From the NCBI GenBank assembly GCA_965659685.1, contig CBFHXB010000004.1, forward strand, positions 1-64,000: 64,000 bases of DNA, read 5' to 3'. The notes under the pieces are model-generated. The model was not told the DNA's origin and searched no databases. It saw nothing but the letters and a program-made list of their open reading frames with translations. The DNA comes from MGIIa-L3 sp11892u (GTDB lineage: Archaea > Thermoplasmatota > Poseidoniia > Poseidoniales > Poseidoniaceae). Shown piece after piece: positions 1 to 8,400 of the stretch (position 1 is its first letter; each line of letters starts with the position of its first letter). Both the position numbers and the translations under genes were made by a program.

Positions 1-985
1 ACACCTTCGGAGTTTGGCAGCACGCCGAGGGATCGCTCCCCCTAAACGCACAATCAGTGCTCTACAGCGTAATCAATCTTCACGGACGTCTACCTACGAG
101 TAGTTTCACGCGGAACCTGCTATTGCCCACCTCGATTGGACTTTCACCCCTATACCCAGCTCGTCCGAGCGATTTGCAGATCAGCAACGGTTCGATCCTC
201 CACCCAACTTTCATCGGGCTTCAATCTGGCCAGGCATAGATCGGTGGGCTTCAGGTCCTCCTCCATTGACTCCAGGCGAGCACACCTCGTCCCTCACCTT
301 ACGGTTGCGGACATTTCGGTTTCCCTACGGCTACGGAGATCTACTCCTTAACCTCGCCAATGAACAAGACTCCCTGGGGCATTTTTCGAAACGCACGACT
401 GGACGCTGCTCATATCATCGCTTTCACGCCCAATCAGCCTGTACCCAACTGGTTTCACGGTCTTTTCACATCCCGCCAAGGATTCTTTTCAGCTTTCACT
501 CACGTTACTTGTAAACTATCGGTCTCGAGCTGTATTTAGGATTGGAAGTTCCTGCCTCCCATGTTCACGCGCGATTTCCAACGCACGCTACTCTTTGTCG
601 CTTACGTGGCCATATGAGGTACGGTTACGGGGCTTTCACCCTCTTTGGCGCGCCATTCCAGGCGACCTCACCTTCACTCACGTAGGCAAAAAAACGACAC
701 CCACATCTCCCTCACTTTCGAGTTGGGATTCGGCTTGTCCTGATCCGTTTTCATTCGCCACTACTCACGGAATCTCTTTGATTTCTATTCCTCCCCCTAC
801 TAAGATGCTTCAATTCGGGGGGTTCCCTATCGCATCGCGATTGATACCGAAGTATCAGGAAGTCCCATTCAGCCATCCGCGGATCCACGATATTCATGCA
901 TCTCCCCGCGGCTTGTCGCAGCTTGTCACGACCTTCTTCGGCACTCGAGCCAAGCGATCCTCCAGTTGGGTTGTAGCATCACATG
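1..985 (-). rRNA. 23S ribosomal RNA, 5' part (truncated by the window edge)
   Basis: The reverse complement reads as archaeal large-subunit rRNA. Near the 5' end it has the GGATCGCTTGGCTC and GCCGAAGAAGG elements of the first domain. Further in come the conserved GTGAAAAGACCGTG region and the GGCAATAGCAGGTTC region of domain II. About 980 nt are present, roughly the first third of a 23S gene, and the rest lies beyond base 1. The mature 5' end is estimated within about 15 nt from alignment of the GGATCGC block to known 23S starts. No 16S or tRNA-Ala gene precedes it; the next gene upstream is protein-coding. This fits the unlinked rRNA genes known from Thermoplasma relatives. Confidence 0.95.
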
Positions 986-1086
986 TGTGCACCTGCACCA
1001 TGCGAGTAAACCCTTCGTTATCGAGTCATGCCAATGCGGCGTCCTCAGAAGACCGCCTCCCCGAGGGACGGCCCTCCTCAGCCCTA

Positions 1087-1111
1087 CCCCCGGCACGCAT
1101 GCATGCCGAGG
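1087..1111 (-). other. hairpin in the 23S rRNA leader
   Basis: An inverted repeat (CCCCGGCA on one arm, TGCCGAGG on the other, about an 8-nt loop) lies between the presumed 23S promoter and the mature 5' end. It could be part of a precursor processing structure. The matching 3' flank is outside the window, so a bulge-helix-bulge cannot be tested. The rest of 986-1194 shows no open reading frame that I believe and no tRNA. Confidence 0.4.
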
Positions 1112-1138
1112 TGCTAAGCAACCAGCCGACCTGCCTTC

Positions 1139-1149
1139 ACTATATGAAC
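1139..1149 (-). promoter_or_regulatory. TATA-like box for 23S rRNA
   Basis: On the minus strand the sequence reads GTTCATATAGT, the best TATA-box match in the gap between the upstream gene and the 23S gene. A start about 25 nt downstream would fall near 1118 and give a leader of about 130 nt. This is inferred from sequence only. Confidence 0.5.
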
Positions 1150-1194
1150 CCATCGGGGTATTTCGAGCCCTCAGAATTGGCTCCAGTCCCTCGT

Positions 1195-2343
1195 TCAGGC
1201 CGAGGTGGTTTTCATCAAGTTTCTCGCCTCACGCATGCGGCTTACAAAACCACCCTCATCTGGAAGGTTCACGACGGACGCCAGGAGGCGATCCACGCCC
1301 TCTGTGCGCCCGTCCATGGCCATCGCGACGGTCAGATTGTGGAGGGTGGTCAAATTCCCGCCTGAAAGTTTGGCGGCTTGCTTGAGGTGTTGCAATCCAG
1401 CATCTGCGTCATCGCCATGTTCCATGCACGCTATGCCGGCGGCCGTTCTGAGGCTCACACCGTCGATGCCGGTGGCAAAGAGAAGTTCCAACCGTTCCTG
1501 AGCCAACGCCCACTGCTCTTCGGCCAAGGCGCGAAATGCGTCGACCGTCGCCTCGCGAAGCAGGCCGTTGAGGAGGGCCGGTTCAGGCGTGACCACGGCA
1601 AACGGAGGCCACGCTGGGCCGGCGGTGTTGGAGGAAGTCGTTTCGTCCATTTCTCGGTCCATCGCTGCTTCTGCAAGGCCGTATGCACCCCTGACGTCGA
1701 CCGTCGTGCCCGACCAAAGTACAGGCACACCAATCCCCACAGAGGGGCTTGGTGATTGCTCCACCTCTGGCGATTCGACCACCATGGTGGGAGGTTCAGG
1801 CACCGCAGGCAACGCGAGAGGAGGTGCGCTGGGCGCTTCGACGCTTTCAGAAGCCGCCTGAGGGGGCTCATCTTCAGCATGGACGAGGGGCAAAGGCACC
1901 GTGGTGCCTGTGTTGCCGTCATCGGACGAGGGGCCGTCATCGGCCGAATCATGATCAAAATCAGTGTCGTCCATGGGCTGGAGGGATGACGTGACCTCGT
2001 CCTCCATCGCAGGTGTTGACGCGTCTCCGCCGTCACCGGTGAAGGCCGACAAGCCTTGGCTCGAAGCACCGAATCCAAACGGAAGCGAGGGTGCATGGGA
2101 ACGGGCGAGGCCTCCAAAGCCAAACGGAAGGTCACCGTTTGGCTCCTCTTTGACGTCCTCCTTTTCGGGAGGAGGAGCAATTTCATGCAGTGCTGATGCG
2201 GCTTCGTCGAGGCCAGGAACCTCGCCGAAGCCCTCCAAGGAAGTGGTGTCCTCTGCCTCCAAATCAAGGAAACTCGCCCCGCCGCAAGCAGGACATGATA
2301 CGTCTCGGACGCTCAAGAGTCCGCACGCTGTACATTGGTACAT
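1195..2343 (-). CDS. zinc-ribbon protein with acidic linker and helical-repeat C-terminus
   Basis: A 382-aa protein that I cannot assign to a named function. A compact zinc ribbon sits at the very N-terminus (Cys4, Cys7, Cys17, Cys20). Residues about 25-215 are low-complexity, rich in Asp, Glu, Pro and Ser, and probably disordered. The last about 130 residues are Ala/Leu-rich helices with TPR-like character (EEQWALAQERLELL, then a GDDADAGLQHLKQAAKL segment). No signal peptide or membrane segment is seen, so it is probably cytoplasmic. The ATG at 2343 has a GGAGGG Shine-Dalgarno 6 nt upstream. It is the last gene of a minus-strand run that begins with adenylate kinase, and the 23S gene follows it. 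A scaffold or regulatory role is possible but is only inference. Confidence 0.75.
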   Translation of the reverse strand: MYQCTACGLLSVRDVSCPACGGASFLDLEAEDTTSLEGFGEVPGLDEAASALHEIAPPPEKEDVKEEPNGDLPFGFGGLARSHAPSLPFGFGASSQGLSAFTGDGGDASTPAMEDEVTSSLQPMDDTDFDHDSADDGPSSDDGNTGTTVPLPLVHAEDEPPQAASESVEAPSAPPLALPAVPEPPTMVVESPEVEQSPSPSVGIGVPVLWSGTTVDVRGAYGLAEAAMDREMDETTSSNTAGPAWPPFAVVTPEPALLNGLLREATVDAFRALAEEQWALAQERLELLFATGIDGVSLRTAAGIACMEHGDDADAGLQHLKQAAKLSGGNLTTLHNLTVAMAMDGRTEGVDRLLASVVNLPDEGGFVSRMREARNLMKTTSA

Positions 2344-2400
2344 CCAAGCCCTCCGACCCTCAGGGTGTGGAGGTGGCGTATGAACACGGCGGTGTCAGGC

Positions 2401-4149
2401 TCACTCTTCCTCGACGCCGAGGATGCTGTTCTTCAGGTTCTTCGCCCCTTCGATGACATCGTCGAGACCGTGGTCGCCCAAGGACTCAATTGGCGTCAAT
2501 CCAGAGCTCATGCCCTTTGAAAATTGCCAGATGAGGCTGAACGCGGTGAGCAGAAGGAGGACCAACTTCCAGAGGTTGGGGTTGTCCGCTCCGACCACGT
2601 AAACCAGGAGGCAGTAGATCATGGCAATGAAGGTGGTAACGATCATCACCGGGAATCCCGCACGGAAGAATTCGTTGAAGGAAATTGGGTAACCGGCTTC
2701 CTTGGAAAGCCCTGCCGTGACGACGTTGGCCGAGGCACCGATGAGGGTACCGTTGCCGCCCAAGCAGGCGCCAAAGGCCAGGGCCCAGATGATCGGCTCA
2801 AGGGGGAGGCTGAGTTCAGCGCACATGGCCAGGACCACAGGAATCATCGTCGCCGTGTACGGGATGTTGTCGATGAAGGCCGATGCGATGGCCGACACCC
2901 AGAGGATGATGACGATCGCCGCAGGCAACATCATGTCCTCGTTGAAGGAACCGATGGCTTGGGTCACTTGCTCGCCGATCCATCCAATGAGCCCGAGGTA
3001 CTCCAGCGAGTGCACCAGCACGAACAATCCCGCAAAGAACAGCAAGGTGGTCCACTCAACGTGATGAAGCGGCTCCTCGATCTCGTGTGGGTTGGTGGCG
3101 GTCAGCATCACCACACCGCCGACGAGCGCAATCCAAGAGACAGGGATGTGGAAGATGGGGTGGAGGAAGAAGGCCAGAATCACGATGACCAGGATGCCAC
3201 CGCTGATCTTCAGACCGCGCGGGTCCTTGATGCCGTAGCGGTGCTCAAGCTCGGCCACGTCGCGATGGCGCACTCCGGACAGTTCCTCGCGGAAGAGCCA
3301 GCGGATCATCATCAAACCGGGGACGATGCACATGAGGATGGCCGGGCCCATCTCGATGATGAAATCGTTGAACGTCACACCGCTGTCGGCCAAGGCAGCC
3401 AAGGCAGGGTCAGGATTCTTCGAAATTGCGTCCGGCGAAAGTGCGGACCCGATCATGATGTTGGGGGGATCACCGATCATCGTCGCAGCGCCGCCGATGT
3501 TCGAGAACAGGACTTCAGCTATCAGCAATGGAATGGGACGGAGGTCCAACACCCTGGCCAACTGAATGGTCACCGGGGTCAGAAGAAGCATGGTGGTCAC
3601 GTTGTCCAAAAACGCAGAGAGCACCGCGGTGACCAAACAGAGGATGACGGTGAGCGTCCACACGTCCCCACCGCTTCGCTTGTAGGCCTCGACCGCGAAC
3701 CACTCAAACACACCCGTGTTGGAAAGAATGCCCACCATGACCATCATTCCGAGCAACAGACCGATGGTTTCCCAGTCGATCATCGTCGTGACGGCCTTCA
3801 GGCTCAGGGCCGCCTCCTCGGAGTAGTAATTGAGGGCAAGGACGGCCGCGAGACCGCCGAGCGCAGCCGCGAGTGTGCGCTCAACGACTTCCGTGATGAT
3901 CATCGCATAGACGGCCAAAAGGATGAGACCGCCCACCAGCAGGGCTTGCGATTCCAGTCCAGCCTTGATGTGAATCTCAAGGTGCATGTCGTTGGTGCCA
4001 CCGCCACTTCCAGCGGCCATCCCTTGACCGATGAACATGAGCGCGCCGACACCAAGCAAGGTCAACAAAGCGATTCGACGACCCGTCCGTCGGGATGCAA
4101 GAGCAGGGTGGCCCATGCACTGCCGGCCCGACGGGACGCTATAATCCAT
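2401..4149 (-). CDS. ArsB/NhaD-type ion transporter (Na+/H+ antiporter-like)
   Basis: Polytopic membrane protein of about 582 aa with 11-12 hydrophobic segments. It carries the family signatures twice, as expected for an inverted repeat. In the first half are FLDNVTTMLLLTPV and IGGAATMIGDPPNI; in the second half are FIDNIPYTATMIPV and LGGNGTLIGASANV. These are typical of the ion transporter superfamily that includes NhaD Na+/H+ antiporters, ArsB and the P protein. A sodium/proton exchange role suits a marine cell, but the substrate cannot be read from sequence. The frame is open to an ATG at 4191, which would overlap the upstream CRM gene by 13 nt. The ATG at 4149 avoids the overlap and is preferred. 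An N-terminal hydrophobic segment followed by a Gly/Ser stretch precedes the transporter core. Confidence 0.85.
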   Translation of the reverse strand: MDYSVPSGRQCMGHPALASRRTGRRIALLTLLGVGALMFIGQGMAAGSGGGTNDMHLEIHIKAGLESQALLVGGLILLAVYAMIITEVVERTLAAALGGLAAVLALNYYSEEAALSLKAVTTMIDWETIGLLLGMMVMVGILSNTGVFEWFAVEAYKRSGGDVWTLTVILCLVTAVLSAFLDNVTTMLLLTPVTIQLARVLDLRPIPLLIAEVLFSNIGGAATMIGDPPNIMIGSALSPDAISKNPDPALAALADSGVTFNDFIIEMGPAILMCIVPGLMMIRWLFREELSGVRHRDVAELEHRYGIKDPRGLKISGGILVIVILAFFLHPIFHIPVSWIALVGGVVMLTATNPHEIEEPLHHVEWTTLLFFAGLFVLVHSLEYLGLIGWIGEQVTQAIGSFNEDMMLPAAIVIILWVSAIASAFIDNIPYTATMIPVVLAMCAELSLPLEPIIWALAFGACLGGNGTLIGASANVVTAGLSKEAGYPISFNEFFRAGFPVMIVTTFIAMIYCLLVYVVGADNPNLWKLVLLLLTAFSLIWQFSKGMSSGLTPIESLGDHGLDDVIEGAKNLKNSILGVEEE

Positions 4150-4178
4150 TGTCGTCGGAATCCTGCAACATGTGGCCT

Positions 4179-4445
4179 TCATCGACGCCAAAGCACACCG
4201 ACGTTCCCCCGTGAAAGAACGAGGACTGCGCCGGTACGGTCAACGAGGGCCTCCCACAAGAGGGCGAGGTTTTCACGGTCGAACACCCCTCGGTTGACTT
4301 TGATCTTGACCAAGGCACGCTGGCGGAGTTGACCCTCGACTTCCTCAACCAAGGATTCGGTCAGTCCAGATCGGCCAACTCGGACCGTGGGTTTGACCTC
4401 TTTCGATGCCGCCTCACGGCGGATGTGGTTCGGAATTTCACCCAT
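4179..4445 (-). CDS. CRM/YhbY-domain RNA-binding protein
   Basis: A single CRM (CRS1/YhbY) domain of about 88 aa. The key stretch is KPTVRVGRSGLTESLVEEV, which matches the VGKNGLT...EI core of the family, followed by ALVKIKVNRG. Family members bind pre-ribosomal particles or structured RNA, so a role in ribosome assembly is likely. It lies between the transporter gene and the RNase P subunit gene, in line with an RNA-processing operon. A GTG at 4463, six codons earlier, is an alternative start; neither has a clear Shine-Dalgarno. Confidence 0.85.
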   Translation of the reverse strand: MGEIPNHIRREAASKEVKPTVRVGRSGLTESLVEEVEGQLRQRALVKIKVNRGVFDRENLALLWEALVDRTGAVLVLSRGNVGVLWRR

Positions 4446-4494
4446 GCCGATGGTCCAACCCACGGCCGACGCGATTTCAATGCTCCTGTGGCCC

Positions 4495-4818
4495 TTATTT
4501 TGGCCAAGGTCCGAAGCGGTGGATGCGCCCGCAGGTCAGGCAGGTGGTGATGCGTTGCCTGTTTCGAATGCGAATTCTGGCCTCATGCCCAGGACGCAAA
4601 GGTCCATGGCACCCCCTGCAGATGTGGTGCCTCCACGGAAGGGGGACGGGCATGCGCTGGCGTCGACACACCCTGCGGAGGTGGTCAAGGAGCACGGGCG
4701 TCAAAGGATCGCCAAGCGACCGTTCCTCAAGGCGCCCGACCAGCATCGTAATGGAGGCCGTTGCCGCTTGACGCCGTCGGCCTGAACGGCCAGGACGGCG
4801 CCCACGAGCCATGCTCAC
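4495..4818 (-). CDS. rnp4: ribonuclease P protein component 4 (Rpp21/Rpr2)
   Basis: A 107-aa basic protein. A helical N-terminal half is followed by the zinc ribbon of archaeal/eukaryal RNase P subunit Rpp21: Cys67, Cys70, Cys93 and Cys96, with CRGCHGPLRPG before the strand segment and TTCLTCGRIHRF at the end. The family assists tRNA 5'-end maturation by the RNase P ribozyme. Its ATG overlaps the adenylate kinase stop by 4 nt (4815-4818), so the two are translationally coupled. Confidence 0.9.
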   Translation of the reverse strand: MSMARGRRPGRSGRRRQAATASITMLVGRLEERSLGDPLTPVLLDHLRRVCRRQRMPVPLPWRHHICRGCHGPLRPGHEARIRIRNRQRITTCLTCGRIHRFGPWPK

Positions 4819-5447
4819 TCGACCCCAAGTGCAGCGAGGATGGCGCTGGAGATGGCATCGACGTCCCCGACGCCATCAATGCGGTGGAGCAAGCCGGCAC
4901 GCTCGTAGTGTTCAGCCACGGGACTGGTTTGCTCATGGTAGGTGGACAAACGTGCACGAACGGTGGCCTCCGAGTCGTCAGCGCGACGAACTTCGACGAA
5001 ATTCCCGCACGGGCAACCCGTTGAAGGTAAGGGGAGGTGGACGTCATGAAAAACACGGCCGCATGGTTTGCAGGTGTACCGGCCGGTGATGCGTCCGACG
5101 ATTTCCTCGTCGGGCACTTCGATGGAGATCACGGCATCGATGGTGGCGATGGCGTCCAAGGCCTCGGCTTGGGGGATGGTCCTCGGGAACCCATCGAACA
5201 TCACGCCCTTGGAAGCGTCTGGCTCCGTCAACCGTTCTTCGATGATGCGAACGATGACCTCATCGGGGACGAGCGCCCCTGCTTCCATGAAGGACTTGGC
5301 TTCCTTGCCGACAGGCGTTCCTGCCGCGACGGCGGCTCGAAGCATGTCCCCGGTGGACACCTGTGGTTGCCCTGTGCGCTCAAGGATGCGCTGTGCTTGC
5401 GTGCCTTTGCCAGCCCCGGGTGGACCGAAGAGGATGATGCTGCCCAT
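4815..5447 (-). CDS. adk: adenylate kinase (long, zinc-LID form)
   Basis: A 210-aa kinase that interconverts ATP + AMP and 2 ADP. Walker A is GPPGAGKGTQ at residues 8-17, the AMP-binding GD motif is near residue 33, and FDGFPRT is at 84-90. The LID carries a zinc site (Cys126, Cys129, Cys145, Cys147). This is the bacterial-type long enzyme, not the short trimeric archaeal AdkA, so ancient transfer is likely. It heads a unit with the RNase P and CRM genes. A TATA-like GTTGAAAGC is centred 25 nt upstream of the ATG and no Shine-Dalgarno is visible, which suggests a leaderless message. Confidence 0.96.
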   Translation of the reverse strand: MGSIILFGPPGAGKGTQAQRILERTGQPQVSTGDMLRAAVAAGTPVGKEAKSFMEAGALVPDEVIVRIIEERLTEPDASKGVMFDGFPRTIPQAEALDAIATIDAVISIEVPDEEIVGRITGRYTCKPCGRVFHDVHLPLPSTGCPCGNFVEVRRADDSEATVRARLSTYHEQTSPVAEHYERAGLLHRIDGVGDVDAISSAILAALGVE

Positions 5448-5467
5448 GGGCGTGGATGCACGAGGCC

Positions 5468-5476
5468 GCTTTCAAC
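5468..5476 (-). promoter_or_regulatory. TATA-like box for adk
   Basis: Reads GTTGAAAGC on the minus strand, in the 36-nt gap after the subtilisin gene. Its centre is about 25 nt from the adk ATG, the spacing expected for transcription starting at the start codon. Confidence 0.45.
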
Positions 5477-5483
5477 GTCGCGC

Positions 5484-8400
5484 TCAAGCATGCCCGTTTT
5501 GGACCAGCCATTGTTGGCCGTAATGCTGCCATTGTTCCATGGTCCAACCTTCGGGCAATCCACCGGGAGGAAGGGGGGGAGCAGCCGCCGTGGGCTGGGG
5601 AAGGGCGGGAAGCGGCGGGGCTTGAGCCGGTGCGGGAAGCGGTGGCAGAGGTTTCGCGGCTGGAGGCCGACCTGCAGGAAGGGGGGTGCCAAGCGGGGGC
5701 AGACCCTTGGGGGTCGCTCCCATGGGCGGCCGGCCGGAAGGAACAGCGGGTGCAGCAGCGGGCGTGGGCAAGGGTTCGATCGATTGAGCCAAGGCCGCTT
5801 GAATTTCGGCTTGGCTGACCGCGCCCGAGGTGAGGTCATGCTCGGCGCCAGTGTCCAGCAAATCTGCTCGCCGTTGTCCGTCGGTGTCGGCTTGACCGTG
5901 AGCGCCTGCGGCAAGGATGTCCTCGCCCATGTCCGGCACCACGGCTGAACCACGTACGCGGAGCCCGACAACGACCAAACCGAGCAAGACGACCACGAGG
6001 ATGAGTCCTGCCGCCCAAGTGGGCAGGACACCAAAGAGGCCACCGTCGTTTCCAGCGGGCTTTGGTGCCACCTCGAAACTGGAGAAGCCGACGACGGCTC
6101 CGTCCGCATCGAGCAATTCCACCACAAGGACAGAACGGGCCGTTGCTGCATCTTCGCCTGGGGTGAAGGTCACGACCATGGTTGCGATGGATCCGACGTC
6201 GAGCGGAGTCGAATCATGCTCACACGTCACGTCCCAGCCTGACACGGTGTCACCGTCGCTGTTCTCCACCCGTGCACTGCAGGTCGCTTCAAGCGGAAGG
6301 TTCCCCGTGTTTGACACGTTGAGGGTCTGCTGCACAGGGTCACCGCGCACCAAGTCAAGCAAAGCACCCTCGACACCGCTGTCAAGGGTTGCATGCATGG
6401 TCGCAAGCACCCCAACGTCCAGCCGTTCGCTGATGTTCGACCATTGCGTGCCGCTGTTTGCAGCCACGTCAATGAGGACTTCGAGCCCGTTGGAGGAAGC
6501 GGGTGTTCCCGGAGGCGCCATTACGCCAAGGCGGGCCGTCTTGACTTCACGAGGTGCGATGACCTCCGGAGGATTGGAGAAGGCCACAGACCAACCGTCG
6601 GGTGCCAAACCGGTCGACCACGACAAGAGCATGATCGTCGTTCCCGTGTTTTCGATGTCCACATCGAGGAAGGTGAAATCCCCGTTGACCGAAACAGAGG
6701 CGTTCTCGGGCAAGGTCAGCACGTACTCAAGTTCCTCCGCCACCACGAGTTTGGTGGTGTTGGTGACGAAGGATTGGGCGCTTTTCCGGGTCTTGAGCTG
6801 GTAGGTGTTCTCGTCACCCTGTTCTGCCGTCGGGGGCACGAGCAACAGGTACCGCACGGTTTCGGTCGTTCCCGGCTGAAGGGTCAGGGGAATGCTTGCC
6901 TTCTGATCGACGGACGTGCCGTCAATCTCCGCGTCATAGGCCCACAATGGGTTCCCGAGTTGCATCGTAAGGGTCAGGTCCACCGGTACGTTCCCGATGT
7001 TGGACACGAGGGCATCGAGTTCCACCAATTCCCCGCTGTCGACGTTCACGGAATCGGCCAGAGCCGACGGCCCAAGGCGAAGGCCGCCAACAGAAACGTC
7101 CACCTCAAACACGGTTTTTGGAAGAACGCCGACTTGCAAGACTTCGACGTGCGTGAAGTCTGGATCTGTGGCCGAGGTCACGGTGCAGATGACTTCTGCT
7201 TTGACGTCGGGCGATGGGGCACCGGCCACGATGGGAGGTACGGTCACCGTCACCGGCATGGGCAGGTCCTCAAGGATGTCCAGCGGCTCAAAGTCGAGCG
7301 TCGAAGCGTCTGTGCCGTCCAGGCCGACCTGCCATCCTTCAAGGTCAACGGTACAGGCCAAATTGAACCGAGCGGGCGCGTTGCCGGTGTTCATCACCGC
7401 GATGGAAAAGGAAGCGGAATCCCCAGGCTCTGCCGCGATTGGGTCTCCGTTGGGCAACAAGGTCCCAGAGACGCCCACGAGCACATCGTCCACGCGTCCA
7501 ACGTTGAGGGTGATGCGTTGAGTGTGAGAGACGAAAGGCTGGTCGGTGTAACTCGCCTTAACGTCGACCACGAAGGTCCCGGAAGCGGCAAAACGGTCTG
7601 GCCCGGTACCTCCGATGGCTGCATCGAGGTCGGACAAGGTCAGGGTCAAGTCTTGGTGATCACCTGTGGTTCCAAACTCCTTGACGGCGTAAGGGCCCGT
7701 GGCGTTCAGCCCCTTCGACCAGGCGTCCTTGGGCGAGAGAAGGACCCCGGGGAAGGCGTCGTCGATGGCCTGCACTTGGGTCACCGCAACGGACACGGTC
7801 CTGTTTCCGGTTCCTTCGTGTTGGATCCGAAGTGGGATGTCGATCGCGGTCTCGTTTCGAACGTCAAGGTCGTGCACGGCCGCAGCCTCCCGCTCTTGCG
7901 ACGTGGAGGGGAGGTTGCCGTCATCGTCGTAAGCGATCACGCGAACACCGAGGGCACTGACCTCCACGTCGATGGTGAACACGTTGTTGTCCATTCCAGC
8001 CAACGCATCGTTCAGTTCGGTCACGTCGTTGTCCACGTCGAGCTTCAGTTCGAGCGTGTGGGTTCCCGTGGTGGCAAAGGTGTGGAGGATGATGTGGCTG
8101 TCGATGTTGCCCGAGGGAAGCGGCGACCTGACCCCATCGTACAACACCGAAGCGGTCGTCAGGTCGGTGAGCACCACACGCTGGGCGGGGGCTTGTGCGG
8201 TGCCTTGGTTCAACCAGGACATGGAGATGGAGATGATGTCGTCCTTGAGGGGCTGGTCCGTGGACAGGAGAATGCTTCGTTCCAAACCGACAAGATCAGC
8301 CGTCGGTGTTGCGGTCGCGTCCGCCACCACAACGAGGGCAAAATCCTGCGATTGGCCTCCGCGATGGTGAACTTCCACCGTCCAATCGCCTGCGTTAGTC

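Noticed and set aside
595..1365. 256-codon open frame across the 23S gene
   Set aside because: It overlaps rRNA on the opposite strand and has no protein-like pattern.
2524..4332. 602-codon open frame on the plus strand, opposite the transporter gene
   Set aside because: It is an antisense shadow in high-GC coding sequence: low-complexity Arg/Asp/His-rich translation, no motif, and the opposite strand has clear family motifs.
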